Notes: generated from the sequence alone by a model not told the origin. A stretch of 64,000 nucleotides of DNA from Anthopleura xanthogrammica (GCA_964019055.1 OZ025211.1:11258400-11322399), one strand, 5' to 3'; shown: positions 1 to 10,097, counted from the stretch's first letter. Made by a program: numbers and translations.

Positions 1-2
1 CC

Positions 3-761
3 AAACCACAAATACATCAGGAAATGTTCAAGCGTTACGTGTGTCGATCGATAAGTCAAGAAGATTTGGGAATGATTGATGTGTTGGTGGTTGAACAAAT
101 ACTTCAAGGAAAATTTAGAGACGACGAGACTCTAGAGTATCAAGACGCCTTGGGGTTCGTGAAAGCTTACCAGTATCTTCATGAGCTGAGTCAATGTGAT
201 GATGCTGGGTTATTAGACAACAATGTCATACGTGAAATACACAAGATACTCATGAATCATCGAAGTCATCTATGTACGGTTGGAAAGTACAGTGCAAGTG
301 ATCGGGTGGTAGAGTTTGAAGGAAAGCTACATTTTTATCCCGGTCCCTGTGACATGGAAGGAACAATGCAGAGGTTGATTGACGAGTATAACCACCGCTG
401 GTTTACTGTAAACTGTTTTCGATCAGTAGACAGTAGAAAAGCTGTAGAAGATTTAGTTCACCTAACCGCGTGGTTGGTCTATAAGTTTTTAGAACTACAC
501 CCTTTTGGAGATGGGAATGGAAGAACTATTCGTCTTTTATACGCTTACATCATAGAATCGTATGGGTTTCCTTTTCAAGTCTCTCCATTGTGGTGTCACA
601 AGGATGAATTGTACTCAACAGAAAACGAACATTACGTCTGGTGTCAGATTCTACAGAATGTCCGATTCACGGGAAAACTAGTAAAACTAGAACATTGTAT
701 GATTCATTCCTTACAGATGTCTTGTAAAGAATATAAGTTCCTCAATAAAATACTTCATTAA
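3..761 (+). CDS. Fic/DOC-domain protein, 5' end cut by window edge
   Basis: Fic (fido) proteins transfer AMP or another nucleotide part to hydroxyl side chains of target proteins. From the first ATG at 24 the frame encodes 245 residues. The Fic signature HPFGDGNGRTIR is complete at residues 159-170, with the catalytic His, the phosphate-binding GNGR and the final Arg. The segment GKYSASDRVVEFEGKLHFYP (about 88-106) fits the target-docking flap ahead of it. The frame stays open upstream of ATG24 to the window edge, so the true start and any N-terminal inhibitory helix, with its [S/T]xxxE[G/N] motif, may lie outside. I see no such motif inside. No signal peptide, TPR repeat or membrane segment is visible, which argues against a FICD orthologue and for a soluble stand-alone Fic protein. 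The target is unknown. Confidence 0.85.
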   Translation, partial: KPQIHQEMFKRYVCRSISQEDLGMIDVLVVEQILQGKFRDDETLEYQDALGFVKAYQYLHELSQCDDAGLLDNNVIREIHKILMNHRSHLCTVGKYSASDRVVEFEGKLHFYPGPCDMEGTMQRLIDEYNHRWFTVNCFRSVDSRKAVEDLVHLTAWLVYKFLELHPFGDGNGRTIRLLYAYIIESYGFPFQVSPLWCHKDELYSTENEHYVWCQILQNVRFTGKLVKLEHCMIHSLQMSCKEYKFLNKILH

Positions 762-842
762 AATAGATTTTTGTATTATTCACTCAATCTCATTCTCTCT
801 CATTCTATATCATATGGTAACTATTATAGGCTTATCGTAATC
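762..842. other. 3' flank of Fic gene
   Basis: This short AT-rich stretch follows the stop codon and leads into the 83-bp repeat array. I see no AATAAA hexamer or other motif I can name. Confidence 0.4.
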
Positions 843-1160
843 ATAACAAGGACAATTTTGATTCCAAAATGTCCCGATGTCCTTGTTATAGTACTAAAAT
901 GTCCCGGGCTTATTATAAAATAGTGATAACAAGGACAATTTTGATTTAAAAATGTCCCGATGTCCTTGTGATAGTACTAGAAATGTCCCGGTTTTATTAT
1001 AAAATAGTAATAACAAAGACAATTTTGATTCCAAAATGTCCCGAGGTCCTTGTTATAGTACTAAAATGTCCCGGTTTTATTATAAAATAGTGATAACAAA
1101 GACAATTTTGATTTAAAAATGTCCCGATGTCCTTGTGATAGTACTAGAAATGTCCCGAGT
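843..1160. repeat. 83-bp tandem array, alternating A/B subtypes, hairpin in each unit
   Basis: Four units begin near 845, 928, 1011 and 1094. Units 1 and 3 share one set of variants (GATTCCAAAATG, CTTGTTATAGTACTAAAATG). Units 2 and 4 share another (GATTTAAAAATG, CTTGTGATAGTACTAGAAATG). The array therefore grew by duplication of a roughly 165-bp dimer. Unit 1 has a perfect stem, TAACAAGGACA paired with TGTCCTTGTTA, enclosing a second stem, ATTTTG with CAAAAT. The outer stem has decayed in unit 3. Confidence 0.85.
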
Positions 1161-2260
1161 ACCAAAAAAGCTCTGGTCTAGGTGCTGAAACACACGAACA
1201 AAAGGACTTTTATAAAGTATATTATGAATACCAAGTAGTCATAATGTCATTACGATACCCACAAGATTGCCCTGTTCCAGGATGTTTTAAAACGAATTTA
1301 GTAAAACTTTCGAATCATTTAGCATATTTTGAGTAGTGAAGAAAGAAAACTCTGGCTTCGAAGAGCTAGTTCAAATTGAATTATTTGCATTATTAGAAGT
1401 GGTTAGCGGGTGTTTTCATTGTGTCTTGAAAGCCACACAACCTAAAGTTTTCAAATTATTTAGCAACACACGTTGATGACTTATCGTTAACACCGTTAAG
1501 TTTAAAGTTTCTTTTTCTCCTATCCATAATTATTTCTTTTGTATATAAGATATATTTAGTTCGTATCTTTATGTTCTAAAATTTGTATGTCACCGAGGAA
1601 TTTATCTAGTTATGATAATATAAATCATTCGGTTTAAGAAATCTCTGGTATGGTTTAATCAAATGAGTACGGAGACAAAAACAGCGGGAAAAGTTACACT
1701 ATATTTCGTACGGTGTTATTTGGTACTCTGCGTAGCGACCGGCCAAACCGGTATGGACCGGTGATCTAACAATTAGCGATGATCAACAAACAAGAAGCCC
1801 AGAAAATCTTGGTCACATCCATCGAATGAGTGAACACGAGTGATATTAAAAAAAAAACTTTTGACAACTTTAGTACCTTGGTAGCTAAAATAAAACTCCG
1901 ATTCAGAATCCAGAAATAAATTCCTAACCTAAAAGCAACTAAGAAATTCATAAGACATACTGGGTATGATTTCGAAATGGATAATCGTTTAGGATTATTG
2001 CTAAACCACAGTACGATAAAGAGAATTCATGGCGCGTGCCTCATTGTTTGAAGACAAATTAATACGTAAAATACAAATCAGACAGAATTCATGGAAGACC
2101 GTATGGTGTAATGGGTATCAAGTCTGAACTCCAGATCAGAAGATAGTGGGTTCTCCAAAAATTAAAGAAATATTTCCAGTAATAATACATTTTTAAAAAT
2201 TTATTCAAGATTGATTTTGACAAATCCCAGATAAACACCGTGTGTTGATGGAAACAATAG
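1161..2260. other. Intergenic, no gene seen
   Basis: About 1.1 kb of AT-rich DNA. No open frame here has coding character, and I see no splice-linked exons. A small cluster of CCGGT words lies near 1738-1762. Confidence 0.5.
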
Positions 2261-2359
2261 TTGACACGTGTCTCACATTAGAGTCACGGAAAACATTAAG
2301 ATCAGCCCTACCCCCACGCGAAATTCAAACATGATGTCTTCCTTTTTGCATCATGGTGG

Positions 2360-2575
2360 TGCAATCCTACGATCTAAAAATAGATATGACTCTCGTCCAG
2401 ACCGTCAACCTCCCCTTGCGGGCCTAGGCAGCCCGCAATCTAAAAATAGATATGACTCTAACGCTGACCACCCTCTCCCCTTACGGGCCCGGAGGGGGGC
2501 CCGGGGAGAGCACCGGTGGACACCGGCGTGCTCCGGAGCACCGGTGCGGCCATGATGTAGAACCGGCAGTCTTAT
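2360..2575. repeat. Two-unit repeat ending in a GC-rich palindromic patch
   Basis: The phrase ATCTAAAAATAGATATGACT occurs near 2370 and again near 2440, each time followed by a C-rich run. The second unit leads into a patch at about 2483-2555 that is far richer in GC than its surroundings and contains nested GGGCCC, CACCGGTG and CTCCGGAG palindromes. It looks like the end of a mobile or rearranged sequence, but I do not recognise the family. Confidence 0.5.
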
Positions 2576-2579
2576 ACTA

Positions 2580-3005
2580 CTCACAGTGTCTGTGTGTCCC
2601 TCATTATACCATGCACAGGGTCTGTGTATCCCTCATTATACCATGCACAGAGTCAGTGTGTCCCTCATTATACAATGCACAGTAATTATACCTTACAGTG
2701 TCAGTGTGTCCCTCATTATACCGTGCACAGTGTCTGTGTATCCCTCATTATACCATGCACAGTGTCTGTGTGTCTATCATTATACCTTGCACAGGGTCTG
2801 TGTGTCCCTCATTATATCTTACAGTGTCAGTGTGTCCCTCATTATACAATGCACAGTAATTATACCTTACAGTGTCAGTGTGTCCCTCATTATACCATGC
2901 ACAGTGTCTGTGTATCCCTCATTATACCATGCACAGTGTCAGTGTGTCCCTCATTATACCATGCACAGTTTCTGTGTGCTTCTCATTATACCATTGCAAA
3001 GTGTC
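2580..3005. repeat. 32-bp minisatellite
   Basis: About thirteen copies of a 32-bp unit whose core is GTGTCCCTCATTATACCATG. Two copies carry the insertion CACAGTAATTATACCTTA, near 2679 and 2849, so a block of several units was itself duplicated. Because 32 is not a multiple of three and the unit lacks stops in some frames, long open frames arise here by chance. They are not counted as genes. Confidence 0.9.
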
Positions 3006-3650
3006 TGTGCATTCTTCATAAAATCATACACAGACTAATGGTTGTTACACTTCAGAGCGCTGTTTCAAATTGTTTGATTTGGAAACATTATAATTCGAAA
3101 AAACAATAGACAATTTGTGTGTACCATTTTATGTGGGCATATCATTTATTTTTTTTTTCAAATTATACGACTTTCCAATTTTACGACTATAGGTTTAGGT
3201 AGGCAGCTCTATTCTTTCATGTACGTGTTCTAGATCTGGTTCCCTATTAGTACAATACAAGTATTAAGAGGTAAAAAGTATTATTAAGCCAGTTAGGGCC
3301 AAGATGAATACATCTAATTTCAAGAATTAACGTTGTCTTGATATAAATATGAAAAAATAACAAAATAACAAATAGAAAATAATTAGAAATATTTTTCTTA
3401 TTTGGATTCTGAAGTCCCCTATAGGTATAGATTGATGAGAATAACTGTTTTAGTATATACCAAGAAAATAATCTCAAAAATGTCAGTCAATACCTTCTAA
3501 ACAGTGAAATAGTTTCACTTCTTTTGAAAAAAAAAAAAAAAATCTTATTTGGTATTTTTCATTTTTGTATGACAAAGTTCTTGCAATTAGGTGTATCTGC
3601 GTTAAACGCCGATCGTGTTTGGTCGATCTGTTTGATATTTTACAATAAAA
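3006..3650. other. Intergenic and possible 3' UTR of the minus-strand small gene
   Basis: AT-rich DNA with homopolymer A and T runs (3148-3158, 3528-3541). It lies downstream of the small minus-strand gene. I see no coding exon. Confidence 0.45.
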
Positions 3651-4099
3651 TCATCGTTTGTACTGGCGGTCAATGTTAGTCATGAGTGTTGTAAACCATT
3701 GTATTCCTGCTTGTGGAAGAAGAGGTACTGCCATCCCAATAGCATGAGCAAGACCACTGTAGTCGGGACTTACAAAATGGCAATTTTGATGGGGTCCTGT
3801 TCGAGATCCACAGTCAAACTTCCAGTTGACAATAAGATCATTGTGAGCATTGTTATTGCATTTAAGACGGCCTTCCTCGGACACGTACATTGTATGGTAA
3901 TCTTTTGCGCACACCCAATCCAAAGGTTTGAATCTAAGGTGCAAAAATCGTGTTTGAACGTTCATTATTCCTTAATTCATATTGAAACAAAGCCTATAGC
4001 TACGCGATAATGGAACTGTTATACACCTGAATCATGTTTGACTTACTGGTTCTCGCATCCTGACACAGGGCAAGGAATTTTCAGTTGATACCAAGGCAT
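3651..4099 (-). CDS. Small Cys/Trp-rich protein, two exons, possible zinc ribbon
   Basis: Exon 1 is 4047-4099 (ATG at 4097-4099, 17 codons plus two bases) and ends in a good donor, GTAAGT. Exon 2 is 3651-3933 after a pyrimidine-rich acceptor (CCTTAG), entering in phase 2. The joined 111-residue product starts MPWYQLKIPCPVSGCENQ and contains CPVSGC, WVC, LKC and the strongly conserved-looking WKFDCGSR. The spacing of the Cys pairs suggests a small metal-binding ribbon, but I cannot name the family. The ORF of exon 2 alone has an in-frame stop just upstream, so the spliced model explains it better than a single-exon gene. A TATA-like TATAAGAG lies on this strand at 4192-4199, about 95 bases before the ATG. 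The gene is divergent from the six-exon gene that begins near 4728. Confidence 0.62.
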
Positions 4100-4191
4100 A
4101 TTTCTCCGATGCAGTTCCCAGCACAGTTAATAGTTTATGCTGCACAACAGTTTATACTGGCACGATTTTGCTTACCAAGGAAAGCACCTTG

Positions 4192-4199
4192 CTCTTATA
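4192..4199 (-). promoter_or_regulatory. TATA-like box for the small minus-strand gene
   Basis: On the minus strand this reads TATAAGAG. It lies about 95 bases upstream of the ATG at 4099, so it would set a transcription start near 4165. Confidence 0.5.
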
Positions 4200-4225
4200 G
4201 AGTGAATGAAGGGGGTTAATTCCCC

Positions 4226-4302
4226 ATGGTGTTTCCCCTGGTGTTTCCCCTGGTGTTTCCCTTGGTGTTTCCCCCGGTGTTTTCCCCGGTGTTTCCCCAG
4301 AT
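4226..4302. repeat. 12-bp GGTGTTTCCCC minisatellite in a shared promoter
   Basis: Six imperfect copies of a 12-bp unit, GGTGTTTCCCCT with variants, stand between the two divergent TATA boxes. Each copy carries a TTTCCCC half like that of a kB site, but none is a full kB consensus. Confidence 0.75.
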
Positions 4303-4547
4303 ATAAATGTATGAAAAGGCTGCAAATGTGCTTACTGGCAATTCACTTGTTCGGCGTGTCGTAAAATCCCCGGAAATTTCATTACAAAACAACTCAATTT
4401 GTTAGTTATCCATATTCTGACTTAGATCAGCCCAGAGGTCGTTTTCGGATCGTTAAATTTGTGAATGGATTTGTTTTTATATTTTGGTTCGAAGTTAATA
4501 AATGCATGGATTTCCAAGAACTCATTATAAAACGGAAGGGATTTTCC

Positions 4548-4676
4548 CCATATTGCATAATTATTCCGGGAAAGTCAAGAATAATTACAGTACGTATGGC
4601 AAGTAATGAATGAATGGCTGTACTGACTTCGGGAATTCCCCGATTTCTGAAGGTGGTTTTCCCCGGGGACTTTTCC
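4548..4676. promoter_or_regulatory. Cluster of NF-kB-like sites
   Basis: GGGATTTTCC at 4548-4557 and the palindrome GGGAATTCCC at 4631-4640 both match the kB consensus GGGRNWYYCC. GGTTTTCCCC (4655-4664) and GGGGACTTTTCC (4665-4676) are near matches that touch end to end. The cluster ends 22 bases before the plus-strand TATA box at 4698. Rel/NF-kB proteins are conserved in early animals and bind this motif; their use here is inference. Confidence 0.6.
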
Positions 4677-4697
4677 AGCTCATTAGCAAACAAAAGC

Positions 4698-4705
4698 TAT
4701 AAAAA
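4698..4705 (+). promoter_or_regulatory. TATA box of the six-exon gene
   Basis: TATAAAAA, which predicts a start site near 4728 and an untranslated leader of about 95 bases before the ATG at 4824. A TATA box so close to kB-like sites is typical of inducible genes. Confidence 0.65.
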
Positions 4706-4823
4706 CTCTGCGACATCTACAGCAATAGACATCAGTACATAATTGTACATTTTGTGGCAACAGAGTCGAAGAAACTCCACAGTTGAGACAAAGCAACAAG
4801 GCGGAAAGCTTCAAGCCAGTCGC

Positions 4824-7800
4824 ATGGATCCACTACGTCCATCCAAGGTACTGAACGTGTTAGTCTCAGGTTCATATACTATCGTGAAATTCGTTTGTCT
4901 CGATTTATACCCGATACTGTTCAAATCGTATATGATACTTGGATAGGTTTGTGAAAGATCCATGAAGTATGGCTTTACGGTTGACCAGAAAAATAATTGA
5001 TAAATCAACAAGCAAATGTTATGTTACAAGATTTTTTTGAGATCGGAAAAAGAACGACTTTCAAAAATGTCTGTCTTAAAAAAAGTCGATAAAATATGTG
5101 TAGACTGTAGATATTTTAATTTTTAAAAAAGCCGGCCGTAGATAGAAAATCCCCAATTTTGTTTTGCTTCGGCAAATATTGACAGAAAAGCTTTGACTGT
5201 GGTTGTTGTTGGTTGTTTTTACTCCCATTTTACATTTTTATCATCTTTTCCTTCATTACTAGCAACAGAAAAGCGACATTCGAAGCTTTGAATTTTTGTT
5301 TTTCCAACCCATTACAATTTAGGAAAAAAGCTAAATTTGCATAGTTTCAAATATAATTATTTGACGGCTAACTTCTCGCGCGAGATTGTGCAGGTGCGAT
5401 TCCATGAAGCCGCCCATCGATAGTTTTGACATTTTTATAGATTTTTTTTTTCGTTTTGGATGTTGAATTAAATTTAAAAAGGAATATATATATACACCAA
5501 ATTACACCAAATAATCGCCATTCATTTAGCTTTTCCATCTAGTATAATTTAATTACACATGAGCTTATATTAGTGTTGTTAGGGAAATGTTCTTGTAAGA
5601 CCTTGTGATAACTCTTTCGCTCGATAAGCTAAATAATAATTCAAGAACTTTATCAAACGCCAATTACTGTCCTGACAGAGAAAATTATCATTCAAATTAT
5701 TTTTTCCGTCGTTTTGATTGGCCGAGAGAACTGCAAATAATTGCCTACAAATAACGGACGGGTCTGCTCATGAGCATTACGGTGTAAAGCCGTTTTGCTG
5801 CAAATAATGGTCTGCTCATGCGCTGTAACGTTGCATTTGTCAACATGGCTCGCTTCCCCGAGCTGTCAGAAAAGGACTTGGCATGTTTGATAGGTAGTAA
5901 ACAAAAGCAGCCAAAACACACCAAAAAAAAATTGAATGATAAAACAATTATTGAACTCGGTTATCAGGCAAAATATCGAGGTTTGTAAGTTTCTCGCAAA
6001 CTGTTGATCTGAAACAGTGACGCGTACGAATAACGTCACTGCAAAACTGAGGTGTCATGAAGCCTGCGACAAGCGACTTACCAAAATTTATATCTGAGAT
6101 TCAATGCAGTTTGCTGTATCTATTCCAGTGAAGCGTTGGGTTATAAAATAAATAAACCCCTTCTGGGCACTGGAATATCGGCTGATAATGTCCTTGGATG
6201 AGAAATGGTCCTCAAAATATCACACTTGCCCTCGAAGCTTAGCTGCTAGGAAAAATGTTCTTTTTTCGGACCCGATTTCTCATCCTCGGACATTATCAGC
6301 CGATATCCCAGCTGCCAGAAGGGGTACGGTTTATTTACTAAACATTGATATTTTTTAAATGTTGCAGAACAAGAAAGGAAAGAAAGAAACAAACTCGTGT
6401 GATCATGATGGTGGACGCTCATCGGGTAATCGTGATCTAGGGGAAACCTTCCAATCGTACGATGGTGATGGTGGACGTTCGTCGGGTAATCGTGGTCGAG
6501 GGGAAACCTTCCAATCGTGCGATCGTGATGGTGGACGCTCATTGGGTAATCGTGGTCGAGGGGAAACCTTCCAATCGTGCGATCGTGATGGTGGACGCTC
6601 ATTGGGTAATCGTGGTCGAGGGGAAACCTTCCAATCGTGCGATCGTGATGGTGGACGCTCATTGGGTAATCGTGGTCGAGGGGAAACCTTCCAATCGTGC
6701 GATCGTGATGGTGGACGCTCATTGGGTAATCGTGGTCGAGGAGAAACCTTCCAATCGTGCGATCGTGATGGTGGACGCTCATTGGGTAATCGTGGTCGAG
6801 GGGAAACCTTCCAATCGTGCGATCGTGATGGTGGACGCTCATTGGGTAATCGTGATCGAGGGGAAACCTTCCAATCGTGCGATCGTGATGGTGGACGCTC
6901 ATTGGGTAATCGTGGTCGAGGGGAAACCTTCCAATCGTGTGATCATGGTGGTGGACGCTCATCGGGTAATCGTGGTTCTGGGAAGACCCACCAATCATAT
7001 GACAGTCGTTTGACCGAGGGCTCAAACCAAGGTAACATGAATGCTTTTAATGATCTGTATTTAAATGGACAGCCTAATCAGGAACAAGGATTGTTTAATC
7101 AAATCAGCAATGGGGTACAAGGATTTTTTAAACCTCGCCAGCCTGGACCACAACATGCACAGCAGCAAGTGGAACTACAACGCACAATTCAAGGTTAGAT
7201 AAACAGTACTCATGAAATGCGGTTCTTAATAATCAAATATCACTTACAAGTAGATTTTTTTTTATTATAAAAAAGACACTGTTTTTTTTCTCTGATTCAG
7301 CGAGCTTTCAGATGTTGTATAATATCTACGATTACACCATTGGAATGATTGAAGAACTAGAAAAACACGAAACACGTGCAGTTGGAAAACAGGCTCAAAA
7401 TTCTGGCATCCTCAGCCATGTGATCCCAGTGAATCACAAAAAACCCATACACGATGTAAGTTATTACTATTATCATGTTACATTTGCAAATTGTCATTCA
7501 CTGTGGATGATACACTTTGGGTTAACCCCATTCGGCCTGGGAGGGGGATTGTACCCGCGCCAAGTCAGATGCTAAATACATTTTTAACCATTGAACGAAT
7601 GGTCATGAAACTTCGTGTCTTTTCCTGAAATTATCAGAGATTATTTTGGTACGTGGTCATAGCTTAACCACCAGATGATTGACAATAGCTCTTATTCCAG
7701 ATCCGCCTCCGTAGTTTTGATGGGCAGCGGTTTCGTATATTAGCGTAGGTGAGAGCGAGGCTATTGGGTGGAGCTTCCCGGGAGATTACAAGAAGAACTA

Positions 7801-9160
7801 TAGTCAAGACTAGAATGAGCGTCGAAAATTTCAAAATATTTCCCAAATCAGCGTTTTTATCAGCGGAAGAAAAGGTCAAACTATTAAGCGGTAAATGTCC
7901 GCGTGACATAACGAAGGAAAGGCTAAAGGAATGGCTATCATATCGGAAAGGAACCGCCAAAGATGGCAGTGCTGGATCCACGTGTGGATCTTCGAATACG
8001 ATTGGATCTGTGTTTTCGATGCTCTTTAGTTTTTCATTTTCATAATTATCAATGAGATTGATATCATGGCAATGGTTTTATTAATGGTAGGTTTTCTGGA
8101 TTTTTTAAAAGATACATTTTGATCACTTTTCAGGAAAATGAATGTTGTTATTGGATATTATTATTAATAAGAATCATTGGGAAACATTTATGGCATTACG
8201 AAAATTTCTAATGACGTCATCGTGGAACCGCAGACTGCGGGCTCAAAAAAAATGGCTGCTACTTCGAATTTTTTAGATGTTTTCGCTATTTTAGCAAAAC
8301 AACAAAAATAAGCTTCACAAACGAATTATAAAGTATTTTTCATGATTATATATAACTAGAAAAAAATGAGTTTTGTAGTATTTTTAAAATATATGATAAC
8401 GTCGCTTCACTGGATGACGTCATACGCATAAGTTAATGACGTCATCTTGCGCCACAGATCACATCTTTGAGTGAATCTTGAGTAGTGTTTTAAAAATTAT
8501 TATAACTATTTCTACTGTTACAGGTGATTGCAGGAATTGAATTAGAGCTGAAATGTCTACAAGCTCAGATGATATCACTTCCTCCAGAGGTTACCAGTCA
8601 GGCAAAGAAAGGATTGGTCATGCAAACCATAAAATGGGCAGCAAGCAGAGAGGCTGAAGGCATCCCTTATGGACATGTGGATCATTATTGCAAGAATGTT
8701 CTGGAAATCTTGCTTTTTGATGCACCTCATGAGCTGCCAAGTCTAGATCGCGCTCCAAAGATGAAGTAAATTCATGATTTTTTGTAGTTTCTTTGTAAGT
8801 TAGACATAATATTAGGAATCTTCATGCATCTTTTTTTGTCTTGTAGACTTACCCCTGAGCAGGTGAATCAGGCAATGCATCAGATGGCGATACAAAGGCA
8901 TCTTGGGGATAAACAAGACGAGGAATTTCAGCAAGACCCTAAAAAGAAAGCTCAGCTGCGCAACAAGAGACAAACAGAGGCCATTCGTGAGGGTACGCAT
9001 GGACTACTAATATCATTAAACACAGCACACGTTCTATTTTATATCTTTTATTCTCATCCTTTTTTCAGGAGCTCTCCGTCTTATGCAGGAAGATGCTAGG
9101 TTAGCAAAAGCCCTTGATGAACAAGGCTATGTTCCAGATCTGTCGATGGATATAGATTAG
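4824..9160 (+). CDS. Unrecognised 494-residue protein with a ten-copy coding minisatellite, six exons
   Basis: Exons: 4824-4847, 6368-7193, 7301-7455, 8524-8765, 8847-8992, 9069-9160. Every junction has GT and AG, phases agree (0, 1, 0, 2, 1), and the sum is 1485 bases. Exon 1 encodes only MDPLRPSK. Exon 2 opens with a Lys-rich stretch (NKKGKKE), then ten copies of a 20-residue unit containing GGRSLGNRGRGETFQSCDR, then a Gln/Asn-rich linker. Exons 3-6 encode a mostly helical C-terminal part of about 210 residues. The very C-terminus is acidic (PDLSMDID). There is no signal peptide or membrane segment. The repeat unit is basic and polar and is probably disordered. I know no family for the C-terminal part. 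The promoter (TATA box, kB-like cluster) suggests an inducible, perhaps defence-related gene; this is inference. Confidence 0.8.
6003..6105. mobile_element. Fragment of a dispersed repeat shared with 28664-28950
   Basis: The segment with GATCTGAAACAGTGACG, then AACGTCACTGCAAAACTGAG and GGTGTCATGAAGCCTGC, matches the left half of the element at 28664-28950 closely. The right end is absent here, so this copy is truncated. It lies in intron 1 of the six-exon gene. Confidence 0.65.
6147..6338. mobile_element. Foldback element just before exon 2
   Basis: The left arm (about 6147-6201, with GGCTGATAATGTCC) is matched in reverse by the right arm (about 6278-6338, with GGACATTATCAGCC). The right arm ends about 30 bases before the acceptor of exon 2 at 6368, where it could cover the branch point. 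Confidence 0.7.
6406..7005 (+). repeat. 60-bp coding minisatellite, ten copies
   Basis: Ten head-to-tail 60-bp units fill most of exon 2 with very few differences. Variation is concentrated in the first, second and last units. Since 60 is a multiple of three, copy-number change would keep the frame. Confidence 0.95.
7749..8045 (+). pseudogene. Possible transposon-derived coding fragment in intron 3
   Basis: An open frame in the intron between 7455 and 8524 encodes a coherent stretch, SVENFKIFPKSAFLSAEEKV, then LSGKCPRDITKERLKEWLSY. The RLKEWL pattern recalls SAP-like N-terminal domains of some invertebrate DNA-transposon proteins, so I read it as a relic of an inserted element. The last third of the frame is low-complexity and lacks this character. 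It could also be an alternative exon of the host gene. Family assignment is weak. Confidence 0.35.
8211..8445. promoter_or_regulatory. Three ATGACGTCAT palindromes in intron 3
   Basis: The ten-base palindrome ATGACGTCAT, which contains the CRE octamer bound by CREB/ATF factors, occurs at 8211-8220, 8414-8423 and 8436-8445. Three perfect copies in 235 bases are far beyond chance for this base composition. This could be an intronic enhancer or part of a mobile element. Confidence 0.45.
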
Positions 9161-9235
9161 AATGACTGTGTCTTTATTTGCACTAGACCAAAAATGAATA
9201 GTGCAGTCACGGTAGTGTTTGATAGTTTCCAATTC

Positions 9236-9308
9236 TCAGTAGATTTAAATTCTATTGTTTTTTTCCTCCAAATTGAGCTGCTTTGACGTCACGTGAATGG
9301 GGTCTATT
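9236..9308. mobile_element. Half copy of the GACGTCA foldback family
   Basis: CCTCCAAATTGAGCTGCTTT followed by GACGTCACGTG and GGGGTCTAT matches one half of the complete elements at 37485, 42719 and 49965. It lies just downstream of the six-exon gene and could be in its 3' UTR. Confidence 0.65.
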
Positions 9309-9878
9309 TGGCCAAATGGAAAGAAACCACGCAAGGATTCTGGTAGTAGTAGTGGTATAGATGTAGAGATATTTTATCAAAGAAAATAACTATAATCATC
9401 TAATTATATACTAGCATTTCATTGTTTAATTATGAATTACAGGCGTCATATTATATAAGAACAGCTTCATTAGAAATACAACCCTTTGCGCCTGGGCGAG
9501 GGACCAATTTTGATAGGGAGTGTGCCGCTGATATCCACAACCCCTGAGCCTAAGACAATAAAATCTTGAAACTACATTTCTGGCTAGATATTTTTTGTAA
9601 ATGATATATTAACCCTATTTCAGACTCGAGGGAATTCAGGGTGGCTAAAAGAAACATGCGCACATGTTTTTCAGTCCTGTCCTTAGTTCTTTTAGTTCTT
9701 TACTACACCAAATTGACTTTTGGGCTGCCTGTGGTGCGTGTAACCTTTCTTATGCAGAATAATAATAGCATTTACTGGTAAACCTGCGTCTACGTGGCTA
9801 CTCTACTAGTAGTCTTCTGAATGAATAAAATCTAGGACCCAAATCTTGTCTGGGCGAAAAGTTTGTACATTGTACTCC

Positions 9879-10097
9879 CACAGGGAGCCCAAGCTCTGTT
9901 TTTGTCCTCTCATGATCAACGCTTCTCAGCCCTATTTTTGTTAAATAAGCTCTGATAGCTTTAGAACTCGACTCTATCAAAACAGGACAAATAAGTAAGT
10001 TAGATGAAAATAAATTCTTGCAATTGAGTTTTTTAATCATTTCCGAAAAAGGGATTTACATTGATGCTCTGAATAATGCGTGCTTGGGTTCCCTGTG
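9879..10097. mobile_element. CACAGG-family MITE, 219 bp
   Basis: The left end is CACAGGGAGCCCAAGC and the right end is its inverted copy with one change, GCTTGGGTTCCCTGTG. The flanks GTACTCC and GTACCTA are only partly alike, so the target duplication has decayed or the insertion is old. Confidence 0.75.

Noticed and set aside
2268..3109. Several overlapping plus-strand frames of 77-171 residues
   Set aside because: They come from the 32-bp minisatellite and the GC-rich patch and shift frame with each unit.
6246..7025. 259-residue minus-strand frame rich in HHHD repeats
   Set aside because: Antisense of the 60-bp coding repeat; no splice or promoter support on that strand.
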